Assembly: GCA_902628605.1 (NCBI GenBank)
Contig: CACONV010000013.1
Span: 1 to 21,092 of the forward strand
Source of the DNA: an uncultured Bacteroidota bacterium
GTDB taxonomy: Bacteria > Bacteroidota > Bacteroidia > Flavobacteriales > Flavobacteriaceae
DNA: 21,092 bases
Direction of reading: 5' to 3'
Shown here piece after piece: positions 7,267-15,830 of this stretch (within the stretch, counting starts at the first letter, position 1; the number at the start of each line of letters is the position of its first letter). A program made the position numbers and the translations under genes. Below the pieces are notes generated by a model. The model was not told the origin of the DNA, made no database searches, and saw only the letters and a program-made list of their open reading frames with translations.

Positions 7267-8271
7267 ATGTTAGAAAACAGTACAATTTTAGTAACAGGTG
7301 GGACTGGCTCATTTGGAAAAAAATTTGTTAGTATGACACTAAAGCAATACAGTCCTAAATCAATAATTATTTTTTCAAGGGATGAAATGAAGCAGTGGTC
7401 TATGGCAGAAAAATACCAGAATGATAGAAGAGTAAATTTTATAATTGGAGATGTAAGAGATAAAGAAAGATTGTCAAGAACTCTAGATGGCGTAGATTTT
7501 GTTGTTCATGCAGCTGCCACTAAGATTGTTCCTACTGCAGAATATAACCCGTTTGAATGTGTAAAAACAAATATTAACGGTGCAATGAATTTAATAGATA
7601 CATGCACTGATAAAAAAATCAAAAAAGTTGTTGCACTTTCTACAGATAAAGCTTGCAATCCTATAAATCTTTATGGTGCAACAAAATTAGCATCAGATAA
7701 GTTATTTGTTGCTGGAAGTTCACATTTGAATATGGATAAAACACTTTTTTCTGTTGTACGTTATGGTAATGTTATGGGTTCTCGAGGTTCAGTAATACCT
7801 TTTTTTCTAAGAAAAAAAGAAGAGGGTGTTATTCCAATTACTGATTTATCAATGACACGCTTTATGATCTCATTAGATGAAGCGGTTAAACTAGTATGGC
7901 ACGCATTTGAAGATATGTTGGGAGGAGAAATATATGTTAAAAAAATTCCGTCAATGACAATAGTTGATATCGCAAATGCAATTGCTCCAGGAGTAAAACA
8001 GAAGATTATTGGGATTCGCCCCGGAGAAAAATTACATGAGCAAATGATAGGAGTGGAGGACTCTCCACACACCTATGAATATGACACATATTTTAAAATT
8101 TTGCCAGCTATTCATAATTTATCTTCGGATTCTATGAGAATTAAAAAGGGTAAAAAAGTGTCAAATCATTTTCAATATAGTTCTGACAACAATAAAGTTT
8201 GGATGAATTCGTCTGATCTTGCATTTTGGTTGAAAAATAATGAAGAAAAACTTCTTTCAAATATTCAATGA
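7267..8271 (+). CDS. pseB: UDP-N-acetylglucosamine 4,6-dehydratase, inverting (PseB type)
   Basis: Extended SDR enzyme of 334 residues, expected to convert UDP-GlcNAc to UDP-2-acetamido-2,6-dideoxy-beta-L-arabino-hexos-4-ulose, the first step of pseudaminic-type nonulosonate synthesis. The NADP-binding motif TGGTGSFG (residues 10-17) is intact. FSRDEMKQW and AAATKIVPTAEYNPFE are typical of the soluble PseB group. The active-site region STDKACNPINLYGATK places Asp127, Lys128, Tyr136 and Lys140. RYGNVMGSRGSVIPFF and RPGEKLHEQMI are further family signatures, and the length is that of soluble PseB, far shorter than membrane CapD/PglF. It begins 6 bases after the regulator and overlaps the next gene by 4 bases (ATGA). 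A related C5-epimerase/dehydratase such as CapE or FnlA is the main alternative. Confidence 0.85.
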   Translation: MLENSTILVTGGTGSFGKKFVSMTLKQYSPKSIIIFSRDEMKQWSMAEKYQNDRRVNFIIGDVRDKERLSRTLDGVDFVVHAAATKIVPTAEYNPFECVKTNINGAMNLIDTCTDKKIKKVVALSTDKACNPINLYGATKLASDKLFVAGSSHLNMDKTLFSVVRYGNVMGSRGSVIPFFLRKKEEGVIPITDLSMTRFMISLDEAVKLVWHAFEDMLGGEIYVKKIPSMTIVDIANAIAPGVKQKIIGIRPGEKLHEQMIGVEDSPHTYEYDTYFKILPAIHNLSSDSMRIKKGKKVSNHFQYSSDNNKVWMNSSDLAFWLKNNEEKLLSNIQ

Positions 8272-10334
8272 AAACATATTTATTTACCGGTGGAGCTAGC
8301 TTATTAGCCCAAAGTTGGATTAAAAATGGCCAAAATAAATATAATTATGTATTGGGTCTGAATCAAAGGGAAATAAATCATGATCGGTTTAGGACAATTG
8401 ACATGGACTATTTATCAATCTCTAACATAAAAAAAAAGTTACAGTTGGTTAAAGCTGATATAGTAATTAACTGTATTGGTTTAACAAATATTGAAGAATG
8501 CGAGGTAAAACCCGATAGTGCACAAGAAGCTAATGTTGAAATAGCGGGAAAGATCGCAAAAGCTTGTTTTGATTCAAAAATAAAGTTTGTTCACATTTCC
8601 ACTGATCATCTTTTTAATGGTGAAAACGCATTTGTAAACGAGATGCAAAAATATTCACCTTTAAATATCTATGGAGAAACAAAGGGTGAGGGTGAACAAA
8701 CAGTTTTAAACAATAATAAAGATGCACTTGTAATTCGCACAAATTTTTTTGGTTGGGGTCCAGGCTATAAAAACTCATTTTCGGATAAAATCTTAAAAGA
8801 TTTAGACAATAAGAAAGCTGCAAAGTTATTTAATGATGTTTTTTACACACCTGTATCGGTAAAAGTTTTAAGTAAAATGATTAACCTATTATTGAATTCC
8901 AGTGCATCAGGAATTTTCAATATTTGTTCAAATGAGCGAATTACAAAATATCAATTTGGACTTTTGATAGCTAAAGTGTTTGGTTATTCAAAGGAATTGA
9001 TAAAACCAATAAGTATTCACGATATTCCAAACTTAACTCATCGTCCTAAAGACATGAGTCTGAGTAATCACAAATTATGTAAATTTTTAGAAACATCAAT
9101 CCCTTCTTTAGAAAAGCAAATCCATCAAATGAAGTTGGAAGCTGAAGGTGACAAGGAGCGACTTTTAATACCTTATGGCAGACAAGACGTTTCTGAAAAA
9201 GACATTCAGAAGGTTGTTCAAGTTCTACGTTCAGAATACATTACTCAAGGACCTGTTATTCTGCAATTTGAACGAAGAGTTGCCGATTATTGTGGTGCTA
9301 ACTATTCATATGCATGTAACAGTGCTACAAGCGCTCTTCATATTGCTTGTTTATCTCTTGGCGTTGGCGAAGGCGATATTGTGTGGACAAGCCCGATATC
9401 TTTTGTTGCTTCGTCAAATTGTGCTCTATATTGCGGTGCAGAAGTAGATTTTGTTGATATCGATTCTAGTAGCTATAATATGTGTACCAAAGCTCTGGAG
9501 AATAAATTAATTAAAGCAAAAAAAACAGGTAAATTACCTAAAGTAGTTATACCTGTCCATTTAGCTGGCCAAAGTTGTGACATGGAAAAAATATACTCTC
9601 TAAGTAAGAAATTTAATTTTAAAATAATTGAAGATGCCTCTCATGCAATAGGTGCTCAATACAAAGGAAAACCTGTAGGTAACTGTGAATTTAGTGATAT
9701 ATCAGTTTTTAGTTTTCATCCGGTAAAAATTATAACCACTTGTGAAGGAGGAATGTGTTTAACTAACAATCCAGAAATTGCCGGTCTTTTAGGTCGTTAT
9801 AGAAGCCACGGGATTACAAGACAATCCTCAGAGATGAGTAAAGTTCCTGATGGTCCTTGGTATTATGAACAGATAAATTTAGGGTTGAATTATCGTATGA
9901 ACGATGTCCAAGCAGCACTTGGTTTGAGTCAAATGGATCGCTTAGATGAATTTATTGAAAAAAGACGTTTTATTGCAATGAGATATGACGAACTTTTATG
10001 CGATTCGATTGTGAAAATCCCACAACAAAATCCTGACTCAATGTCCTCATATCATCTATACATAATTCGACTAAAAGAGAATCAATTTATCAATCATAAA
10101 CAACTTTTTGAAAAATTCAGATCAGCCGGAATACTTGTTAACATACACTATATACCAATTTATAGGCAACCATATTATAAAAATTTGGGATTTACATCTA
10201 AGGGTTTTGTAGAATCTGAAAAATACTATCAAGAAGCGATTAGTATACCAATTTTTCCTGGACTAAGAATGAAAGAACAACAAAAAGTGGTTGATCTCAT
10301 CGGACAACCTATTGGGTTTCAAAATCTATTTTAA
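8268..10334 (+). CDS. Fusion: RmlD-like reductase domain + PseC-type sugar aminotransferase
   Basis: Two enzymes in one 688-residue chain. Residues 1 to about 285 are an RmlD-like SDR (dTDP-4-dehydrorhamnose-reductase family): VINCIGLTNIEECE, STDHLFNG, catalytic YGETK (Tyr135, Lys139) and RPKDMSLSN. The cofactor glycine motif reads TGGASLLA, so the usual G-x-x-G-x-x-G has Ser and Ala at its second and third positions. Residues about 301-688 are a DegT/DnrJ/EryC1 (PseC-like) PLP enzyme: IPYGRQDVSEKDI, ITQGP, ACNSATSALHIA, EDASHAIGAQY and FHPVKIITTCEGG with the PLP lysine at residue 487. PseC aminates the 4-keto group of the PseB product. The start overlaps the PseB stop as ATGA. An in-frame ATG at 9129 could yield a free aminotransferase. 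PseC is normally about 380 residues and alone; the reductase may act on the same keto-sugar or serve as a scaffold. Confidence 0.85.
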   Translation: MKTYLFTGGASLLAQSWIKNGQNKYNYVLGLNQREINHDRFRTIDMDYLSISNIKKKLQLVKADIVINCIGLTNIEECEVKPDSAQEANVEIAGKIAKACFDSKIKFVHISTDHLFNGENAFVNEMQKYSPLNIYGETKGEGEQTVLNNNKDALVIRTNFFGWGPGYKNSFSDKILKDLDNKKAAKLFNDVFYTPVSVKVLSKMINLLLNSSASGIFNICSNERITKYQFGLLIAKVFGYSKELIKPISIHDIPNLTHRPKDMSLSNHKLCKFLETSIPSLEKQIHQMKLEAEGDKERLLIPYGRQDVSEKDIQKVVQVLRSEYITQGPVILQFERRVADYCGANYSYACNSATSALHIACLSLGVGEGDIVWTSPISFVASSNCALYCGAEVDFVDIDSSSYNMCTKALENKLIKAKKTGKLPKVVIPVHLAGQSCDMEKIYSLSKKFNFKIIEDASHAIGAQYKGKPVGNCEFSDISVFSFHPVKIITTCEGGMCLTNNPEIAGLLGRYRSHGITRQSSEMSKVPDGPWYYEQINLGLNYRMNDVQAALGLSQMDRLDEFIEKRRFIAMRYDELLCDSIVKIPQQNPDSMSSYHLYIIRLKENQFINHKQLFEKFRSAGILVNIHYIPIYRQPYYKNLGFTSKGFVESEKYYQEAISIPIFPGLRMKEQQKVVDLIGQPIGFQNLF

Positions 10335-10889
10335 ATGAATAAAATAATTAAAAATTTTACCGACATACCAAGTTTAGAAACTGATAGGACACATCTTAAA
10401 CCCTTATGTAAAAATTTTTTATCTAAGGACTATGTTGCTTGGATGAATGATAAAAAAGTTAATCGTTTTTTAGATTCAGGTGGAGATTATAATATTGATA
10501 AATTAAAAGAGTATTTAACAGAAGTAGAAGAAAACCCAAAATTTTTTTGGGCTATCGTTTTAAAGCAAAGTAAAAAGCATATAGGTAATATTAAGATCGA
10601 TCCTATTAATTTCAAACATTTTTTTGGAGAGTATGGTTTAATGATAGGAGATACAAACTCGTGGAAAAAGGGATATGGGAAGGAGGTATCGGAAGTGGTT
10701 ATAAATTTTTGTTTTGAAACTCTCAAGCTTCGTAAAATAAACTTAGGCGTTTTGAAGCTAAACAAAGCAGCAATTAATTTGTATAATAAACTAGGTTTTC
10801 TAATCGAAGGTCACCACAGGTCACACTTTTCATTTGAGGGTGATTATGTCGACAGTTACAGAATGGCATTATTTAATCCAAGTCTATAA
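10335..10889 (+). CDS. GNAT N-acetyltransferase, PseH-like
   Basis: Acetyltransferase of the RimJ/Acetyltransf_3 type, 184 residues. The acetyl-CoA loop is recognisable in SWKKGYGKEVSEVVI (Q/R-x-x-G-x-G/A form, KKGYGK), followed by the typical helix and LRKINLGVLKLNKAAINLYNKLGF. By position directly after the aminotransferase it would acetylate the new 4-amino group of the UDP-diamino-trideoxyhexose, as PseH does. GNAT substrates cannot be read from sequence, so another amino sugar or a different acyl group is possible. The start follows the previous stop without a gap and the stop overlaps the next ATG by one base (TAATG). Confidence 0.75.
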   Translation: MNKIIKNFTDIPSLETDRTHLKPLCKNFLSKDYVAWMNDKKVNRFLDSGGDYNIDKLKEYLTEVEENPKFFWAIVLKQSKKHIGNIKIDPINFKHFFGEYGLMIGDTNSWKKGYGKEVSEVVINFCFETLKLRKINLGVLKLNKAAINLYNKLGFLIEGHHRSHFSFEGDYVDSYRMALFNPSL

Positions 10890-11734
10890 TGAAAATTGCT
10901 TTGGGAACTGCACAGTGGGGATTAAATTATGGAATTTCAAATTCAAGTGGTATACCCTCAGATAAAGAGTTAATCAAAATATTTAATTTAGCGCATCAAT
11001 CTAATATACTTCATTTTGATACTGCAAGTGTCTATGGTAATGCAGAGAAAAGATTAGGTGATTTAGCGAATAATAAATCCAAAATAATTACAAAAATAAG
11101 TCACAATACAAAAAGGTATTCATTAGAAAATCAAGTTCAAAATTCACTTAAGAATTTAAAAAGAGAAAAAATTTATGGATGCTTATTTCACGATAGTGAC
11201 GAATTGATTAATAACATGGATTTATGGAATAATTTGCTTCGATTTAAAGAAAGTTCAGTATTTGAGAAAATTGGATTTTCAGTATATGAGCCAAAAACAC
11301 TCGTGAAATTAATTGACTGCGGTCTGATACCCGACATTATTCAACTTCCTTACAGTATATTAGATAAAAAGTTCGAGCCATATTTTCCGTTATTAAAACA
11401 AAAGGGTATAGAAATTCATTCTAGATCTATATATCTTCAAGGGTTGTATTTTAAAAACACTAATAAACTTCCCACCAAACTTAAAAAGCTTAAACCAGTT
11501 TTAGACTACATTAATAAAATATGCGAAGAAGAAGATATAAGTATTTCTTCTTTGTGTTTCAATTTCATAAAAAGTAACAAGAATATAGATTTTGCTGTTA
11601 TTGGTGTTGAAAACCATTTTCAACTACTTGATATTATAAATTTCAAAAAAAAGAATCATTATAATAAAAAAATCAAGAATTTGAACAACGCTTTCCATTT
11701 AGATAAAAACCTTTTAAACCCATCAAATTGGTGA
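10889..11734 (+). CDS. Aldo/keto reductase
   Basis: NADPH-dependent (beta/alpha)8 oxidoreductase of 281 residues, somewhat short for the family (about 300-330). The catalytic tetrad is intact: Asp44 and Tyr49 in FDTASVYG, Lys69 in TKIS, His101 in LFHDSDE. N-terminal LGTAQWGLNYGI is typical of the AKR subgroup found in bacterial surface-sugar loci. IQLPYSILDK, IHSRSIYLQGL and FAVIGVENHFQL correspond to the C-terminal cofactor region. In a nonulosonate operon it probably reduces or rearranges a sugar carbonyl. It is joined to its neighbours by a one-base overlap upstream and a GTGA overlap downstream. Confidence 0.82.
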   Translation: MKIALGTAQWGLNYGISNSSGIPSDKELIKIFNLAHQSNILHFDTASVYGNAEKRLGDLANNKSKIITKISHNTKRYSLENQVQNSLKNLKREKIYGCLFHDSDELINNMDLWNNLLRFKESSVFEKIGFSVYEPKTLVKLIDCGLIPDIIQLPYSILDKKFEPYFPLLKQKGIEIHSRSIYLQGLYFKNTNKLPTKLKKLKPVLDYINKICEEEDISISSLCFNFIKSNKNIDFAVIGVENHFQLLDIINFKKKNHYNKKIKNLNNAFHLDKNLLNPSNW

Positions 11735-12726
11735 AGAAAATAGACATAATATTGATGACCAGAGGAATCTTAGCTCTGTTAGTTGTACTATGGCATGTTG
11801 AAGGTTATAAAGGAGTTTTCTGGGATTTTCTGAATTTACCTGGAAGAACAGCCGTAATATTATTTTTCGGAATGTCAGGATATGTAATATCATATGGATT
11901 TATTCATAAAAAGTATTTATTTAATAGATCTGATATTTGGTATTTTTATAAAAGACGAATAATTAGAATAATGCCCCTTTTTATTTTAATTTCAACTATC
12001 ACTCTTTGCTATCATTTTTTTTTGAGAGGGAAATGGTTATTGTCTATTTCTGAAATCTTACCTGAAATTTTCATGTTTCAATTTAACCACTCGTACTCGC
12101 TAAATACGGTTTTTTGGACTTTAGGTGTTGAAATGCAATTTTATTTGATAGCTCCTTTATTGATATATTTTACCATGCATTTTTTAAATGGCACGCAAAA
12201 AAAAATAATATTCTATTGTCTCTTATTTGGATTGTTTTTAATCATGTCCTATTACATAGGAGTTGATAGTAGAAATCTTTTTGGAAATTTATTTCATTTT
12301 TTTTCTGGAATCATTACTTGTAGCTACATTAAAAACAATGGTATTCCAAAATATTCTTCCGGAATATTATTTGCTATAATTTTATTGATTGTGTCAATGT
12401 CAAATTATCTATTTCATAACACAGGTTTTATTTATTATGTTTTAGGACTTTTAATGGTAAATTTGTGTATTCCAATGATAATTTTCGCTCACCACAACTT
12501 AAGTGATGCTATCTATGAGGACAGATTAAAATTAATATCATTTTTCCTCACTTCGGGAACCGTTTCATATGGAATATATGCCTGGCACCCTTTTATAATT
12601 GAAATTGTGAATGAAAATTATACTCAGAATTTACTAGTTATAATGTTATTTACAATTTCTACAGCTTTAATTTCATACTTTTATTTTGAAAAACCAATTT
12701 TATCATATGTCAAAAAGAAAAAGTAA
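11731..12726 (+). CDS. Membrane O-acyltransferase (Acyltransferase_3 family)
   Basis: Integral membrane acyltransferase of about 331 residues with roughly ten hydrophobic helices, related to OafA/WecH-type O-acetyltransferases that decorate surface polysaccharides. Signatures are TRGILALLVVLWHVE with the key His at residue 22, RRIIRIMPLF (about 73-82), TLGVEMQFYLIAPLL (the W-S/T-L-x-x-E-x-x-F-Y motif) and GIYAWHPFI near the end. The start chosen is GTG at 11731 because it forms a GTGA overlap with the preceding stop and keeps the usual residues before the RG motif. TTG 11728 and ATG 11755 are alternatives, the latter removing part of helix 1. It likely adds acetyl or another short acyl group to the glycan in the inner membrane. 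Confidence 0.83.
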   Translation: MKKIDIILMTRGILALLVVLWHVEGYKGVFWDFLNLPGRTAVILFFGMSGYVISYGFIHKKYLFNRSDIWYFYKRRIIRIMPLFILISTITLCYHFFLRGKWLLSISEILPEIFMFQFNHSYSLNTVFWTLGVEMQFYLIAPLLIYFTMHFLNGTQKKIIFYCLLFGLFLIMSYYIGVDSRNLFGNLFHFFSGIITCSYIKNNGIPKYSSGILFAIILLIVSMSNYLFHNTGFIYYVLGLLMVNLCIPMIIFAHHNLSDAIYEDRLKLISFFLTSGTVSYGIYAWHPFIIEIVNENYTQNLLVIMLFTISTALISYFYFEKPILSYVKKKK

Positions 12727-13720
12727 ATTAAGTATTGTTGCAGAAGTAGCTCAAGGGTTTGAAGGTAATTTTCATCAATCGAGATTATTAATTAAAGCTG
12801 CCGCAAAATCTGGGGCTAATGCAGTAAAGTTTCAGCTAGTTTATGCAGATGAGTTAGCTACTTCTGATTATAAATATTATTCCCTTTTTAAAGATTTAGA
12901 AATGAGTGTAGATAGTTGGGTCAAATTAAAATCCTATGCATCGTCACTCAATATAAATTTGATATTTGATGTTTTCGGAGGCAAGAGCTTAAAAACAGCA
13001 GAGCTAACAAAAACAGAGACTATTAAAGTTCACGGGACAGACGTTACAAATGTTGAATTACTTGAGGCAATTTCTGTTTCTTCGGTAAATACAGTTATTT
13101 TAGGAGTGGGGGGTGCTTACATAGATGAAATAGAGAAAGCAGTAAGGATTCTTCAAAATAAAAAATTAGTTCTCATGTGCGGATTCCAAGGATACCCAAC
13201 TAAAAATCACGATAATCAGATAAGTAGAATAAAGATAATTCGAAATCGAACAAAAAAACTACATTCTGATTTTGAACTGGGTTTTGCTGATCATGCTGAC
13301 ATAGAAAAGTTTTCTTGTACATATACCTTAGTAGCGTTAGGTGTTGGAGCCACTTTTATTGAAAAGCACATAACACTGGGGAAAGTCATGGAACTTGAAG
13401 ATCATGAGTCTGCGCTTAATCCAGATGAATTTAATTTTTTTGTAAATCAACTTATAAATGCAGAAAAAGCTCTGGGGCTAGAGAATGATGAAAAAGATTT
13501 TGCAATGAGCGAAGCTGAAAAAAAATATAGAAAAAACATTCGAAGAGATGTCGTTGCTCAAAAAGATATTGTAAAAGGTACAATTTTAAGTTTTAAAAAT
13601 TTGACTCTAAAAAGAACTGCTCATTCAAATACAGTCAAAAAAATAGATTTAGTTATTGGAAAAACATTGAATAAAAATATCAAGAAAAATCAACCAATCT
13701 TAAAAAAAGATTTAAAATAA
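12707..13720 (+). CDS. Nonulosonic acid synthase (NeuB/PseI/SpsE family) with SAF domain
   Basis: Condenses a six-carbon N-acyl amino sugar with phosphoenolpyruvate to give a nine-carbon 2-keto-3-deoxy acid. The TIM-barrel domain (about 1-270) shows AEVAQGFEG (residues 12-20) where classic NeuB/PseI have AEIG.NHNG, then AVKFQ, IKVHGTDVTN (substrate Lys), GFADHA and IEKHITL, keeping the two metal-binding His residues. Residues about 275-337 form the SAF (antifreeze-like) domain, starting near RRDVVAQKDI. This AEVAQ variant is a distinct branch, so the acceptor sugar may differ from ManNAc or the pseudaminic precursor. ATG 12707 (337 residues) is preferred over the TTG at 12686; it overlaps the acyltransferase gene by 20 bases. 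The next gene begins 4 bases after the stop. Confidence 0.86.
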   Translation: MSKRKSKLSIVAEVAQGFEGNFHQSRLLIKAAAKSGANAVKFQLVYADELATSDYKYYSLFKDLEMSVDSWVKLKSYASSLNINLIFDVFGGKSLKTAELTKTETIKVHGTDVTNVELLEAISVSSVNTVILGVGGAYIDEIEKAVRILQNKKLVLMCGFQGYPTKNHDNQISRIKIIRNRTKKLHSDFELGFADHADIEKFSCTYTLVALGVGATFIEKHITLGKVMELEDHESALNPDEFNFFVNQLINAEKALGLENDEKDFAMSEAEKKYRKNIRRDVVAQKDIVKGTILSFKNLTLKRTAHSNTVKKIDLVIGKTLNKNIKKNQPILKKDLK

Positions 13721-13724
13721 ACTT

Positions 13725-14477
13725 ATGAGTCGAAAATTAGTTGCGGCAATAGCTTGTAGAAATTCTGGTTCCAGACTATATGGGAAGCCTTTACAAAACT
13801 TGGATGTTAAAAATGGAGTAAGAATAATTGATAACATAATCGATAACCTTAATTCAATTAATTGTATTGACTCAATTGTTTTAGGTGTAAGTGAAGGAAC
13901 TGAGAATGAAATATTCAAATTGATAGCTGGAGAAAAAAAAATAAATTTTATTGTAGGAGATCAAATAGATGTCTTGCATCGTTTGATTTTGTGCGCAGAA
14001 AAGGCTAAAGCAACAGACGTTTTTAGAATAACTAGTGAATCTCCCTTTTTATATTTTAAACCCGTTAAAAATTTGTGGGAAAAACATTTGTCTAATAACA
14101 ATGATGCAACATTTTACGACAATATAGTAGATGGATGTGGCTTTGAGTTTATTAAACTCAGTGCACTGAAAAAGTCTCACAAGTTTGGTCAAGAAAGGCA
14201 CAGGTCAGAACTATGTACTTTATTTATAAGAGAAAATTTGGATAAGTTTAAAGTTCAAAAAGTTAAAGCACCTAACTATCTTAATAGAAAAGATTTACGC
14301 TTAACGGTTGACAATCCAGAAGATCTAGTTTTGTGCAGAAGTGTTTATAATGAATTTAAAAATGATGCACCAAATATAGACCCAGAAGATATAATTAGGT
14401 ATCTGGATAAGAATCCTCATTTAAAGAAATTAACCTATCCTTTTACAATAGAAGGATATGACACAATGTATTTGTGA
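13725..14477 (+). CDS. SpsF-type cytidylyltransferase (probable CMP-nonulosonate synthetase)
   Basis: Nucleotidyltransferase of 250 residues in the CTP_transf_3 / COG1861 (SpsF) group. The N-terminal nucleotide-binding loop CRNSGSRLYGKPL matches the R-x-x-S-x-R-L-x-G-K-P-L pattern of CMP-Kdo, CMP-Neu5Ac and SpsF enzymes. Later elements are RITSESPF, where family members usually carry a metal-binding Asp (R-x-T-x-D-x-P); Glu is present here. RLTVDNPEDL is a strong SpsF/COG1861 signature. Beside the NeuB-type gene it is expected to activate the nonulosonic acid with CTP. It resembles SpsF more than PseF or NeuA, so the substrate is uncertain. Confidence 0.78.
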   Translation: MSRKLVAAIACRNSGSRLYGKPLQNLDVKNGVRIIDNIIDNLNSINCIDSIVLGVSEGTENEIFKLIAGEKKINFIVGDQIDVLHRLILCAEKAKATDVFRITSESPFLYFKPVKNLWEKHLSNNNDATFYDNIVDGCGFEFIKLSALKKSHKFGQERHRSELCTLFIRENLDKFKVQKVKAPNYLNRKDLRLTVDNPEDLVLCRSVYNEFKNDAPNIDPEDIIRYLDKNPHLKKLTYPFTIEGYDTMYL

Positions 14478-14525
14478 TATGAAAATTAATATAAATCGAT
14501 TGTAATTATTTTAAATTTTAAATGT

Positions 14526-15830
14526 ATGGGAAAAGGTCAAAAACTTTATAAAAAAGGAAAAAAAATGATACCTGGAGGAACAATGCTTCTTTCAAAAAGA
14601 CCAGAAATGTTTTTGCCAGAAAATTGGCCTTCTTATTTTTCAAGGGCAAAAGGTTGTGAGGTGTGGGACTTAGACAATAATAAATTTGTTGACATGACTA
14701 TAATGGGTATAGGGACAAATTCTCTAGGATATGGTAATGATGAAGTTGATAACGTAGTAAAAGAAACTATTTCAAAAGGAAATATGAGTACTTTAAACTG
14801 CCCTGAAGAAGTTAAGCTAGCAGAGAGATTGATAGAAATTAACCCATGGGCGCAAATGGTCAGATTTGCCAGAACTGGTGGCGAAGCAAATTCGATTGCG
14901 GTTAGAATTGCAAGAGCTGCCTCTGGGAAAGACGGTGTTGCAGTTTGTGGATACCATGGATGGCATGATTGGTATCTTTCAGCAAATCACAATAGCAGAG
15001 GTAACCTTTCCGAGCACCTATTACCCGGACTTGAACCAATAGGGGTTCCAAAAAGCTTATCAAATACAGTTTTTCCATTTAAATACAACGATTTTGAGAG
15101 TTTGATGAATATAATAAACAAAAATAAAATTGGAGTTATTAAAATGGAGGTAGTTAGAAACTTTAATCCCCAAAATAATTTTCTTTTAAAAGTTAGAGAA
15201 CTGGCAAACAAGAAAAATATTGTTTTAATTTTCGATGAATGTACTTCTGGATTTAGAGAAACGTTCGGAGGTATCTTTAAGAAATTTAGTGTAGAACCTG
15301 ACTTGGTAATGTTTGGAAAAACTTTAGGTAATGGATATGCAATAACTGCAGTTGTTGGTAAAAAAGAGGTAATGGAAGTAGCTCAAAAAACCTTTATCAG
15401 TAGCACATTCTGGACCGAAAGAATTGGCCCAACAGCTGCACTTAAGACTTTAGAGATCATGGAAAAAATTAAATCTTGGGAAATCATAACTAATATAGGT
15501 TCGAGAGTTGTTTCCGGGTGGAGGAAAATTGCAAAAGAAAACAAACTCAAAATTTCAGTTTTCGGCATACCTGCTATTAGTTCATATACTTTTAAAACCA
15601 ATAACTTAATAAATAAAACATATATCACTCAAGAAATGCTTAAGAAAGGATTCTTAGCGAGCACAAACTTTTATGCATCTACTGCTCATAACGAATATTT
15701 TATTAACCTATATTTTGAAGCCCTTAATGAAGTTTATAAGAATATTTCTAAGTGTGTATCAGAAGACAAAAATTTACTTGATTTATTGGATGGACCTGTC
15801 TGTCATGACGGATTTTACAGACTTAATTAA
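14526..15830 (+). CDS. Class III PLP aminotransferase (glutamate-1-semialdehyde aminomutase-like)
   Basis: PLP-dependent fold-type I enzyme of 434 residues. Signatures are GKKMIPGGT near the N-terminus, RTGGEANSIAVRIARAA, GYHGWHDW, FDECTSGFRE with the PLP-binding Asp at 237, MFGKTLGNGYAITAVVG with the Schiff-base Lys at 265, and SSTFWTERIGP. Despite its similarity to HemL, classical HemL has a SGTEA motif and DEV.TGFR, and this copy lies inside a sugar operon, so tetrapyrrole synthesis is unlikely. It would install an amino group on a sugar, perhaps on an aldehyde or ketone made by one of the reductase-family enzymes acting in the oxidative sense. It is separated from the cytidylyltransferase gene by 48 bases without a clear promoter. 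ATG 14526 is in frame; ATG 14522 is not. Confidence 0.84.
   Translation: MGKGQKLYKKGKKMIPGGTMLLSKRPEMFLPENWPSYFSRAKGCEVWDLDNNKFVDMTIMGIGTNSLGYGNDEVDNVVKETISKGNMSTLNCPEEVKLAERLIEINPWAQMVRFARTGGEANSIAVRIARAASGKDGVAVCGYHGWHDWYLSANHNSRGNLSEHLLPGLEPIGVPKSLSNTVFPFKYNDFESLMNIINKNKIGVIKMEVVRNFNPQNNFLLKVRELANKKNIVLIFDECTSGFRETFGGIFKKFSVEPDLVMFGKTLGNGYAITAVVGKKEVMEVAQKTFISSTFWTERIGPTAALKTLEIMEKIKSWEIITNIGSRVVSGWRKIAKENKLKISVFGIPAISSYTFKTNNLINKTYITQEMLKKGFLASTNFYASTAHNEYFINLYFEALNEVYKNISKCVSEDKNLLDLLDGPVCHDGFYRLN

Noticed and set aside
9175..9447. Plus-strand 90-codon frame inside the fusion gene
   Set aside because: It lies wholly within the conserved aminotransferase domain in another frame and shows no recognisable motif.
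12686..12706. TTG start for the nonulosonate synthase
   Set aside because: It would enlarge the overlap with the acyltransferase gene to 41 bases; ATG 12707 gives a normal N-terminus just before the conserved AEVAQ strand.
14526..15830. Annotation as hemL (tetrapyrrole synthesis)
   Set aside because: The PLP-region motifs differ from classical HemL and the operon context is glycan synthesis.
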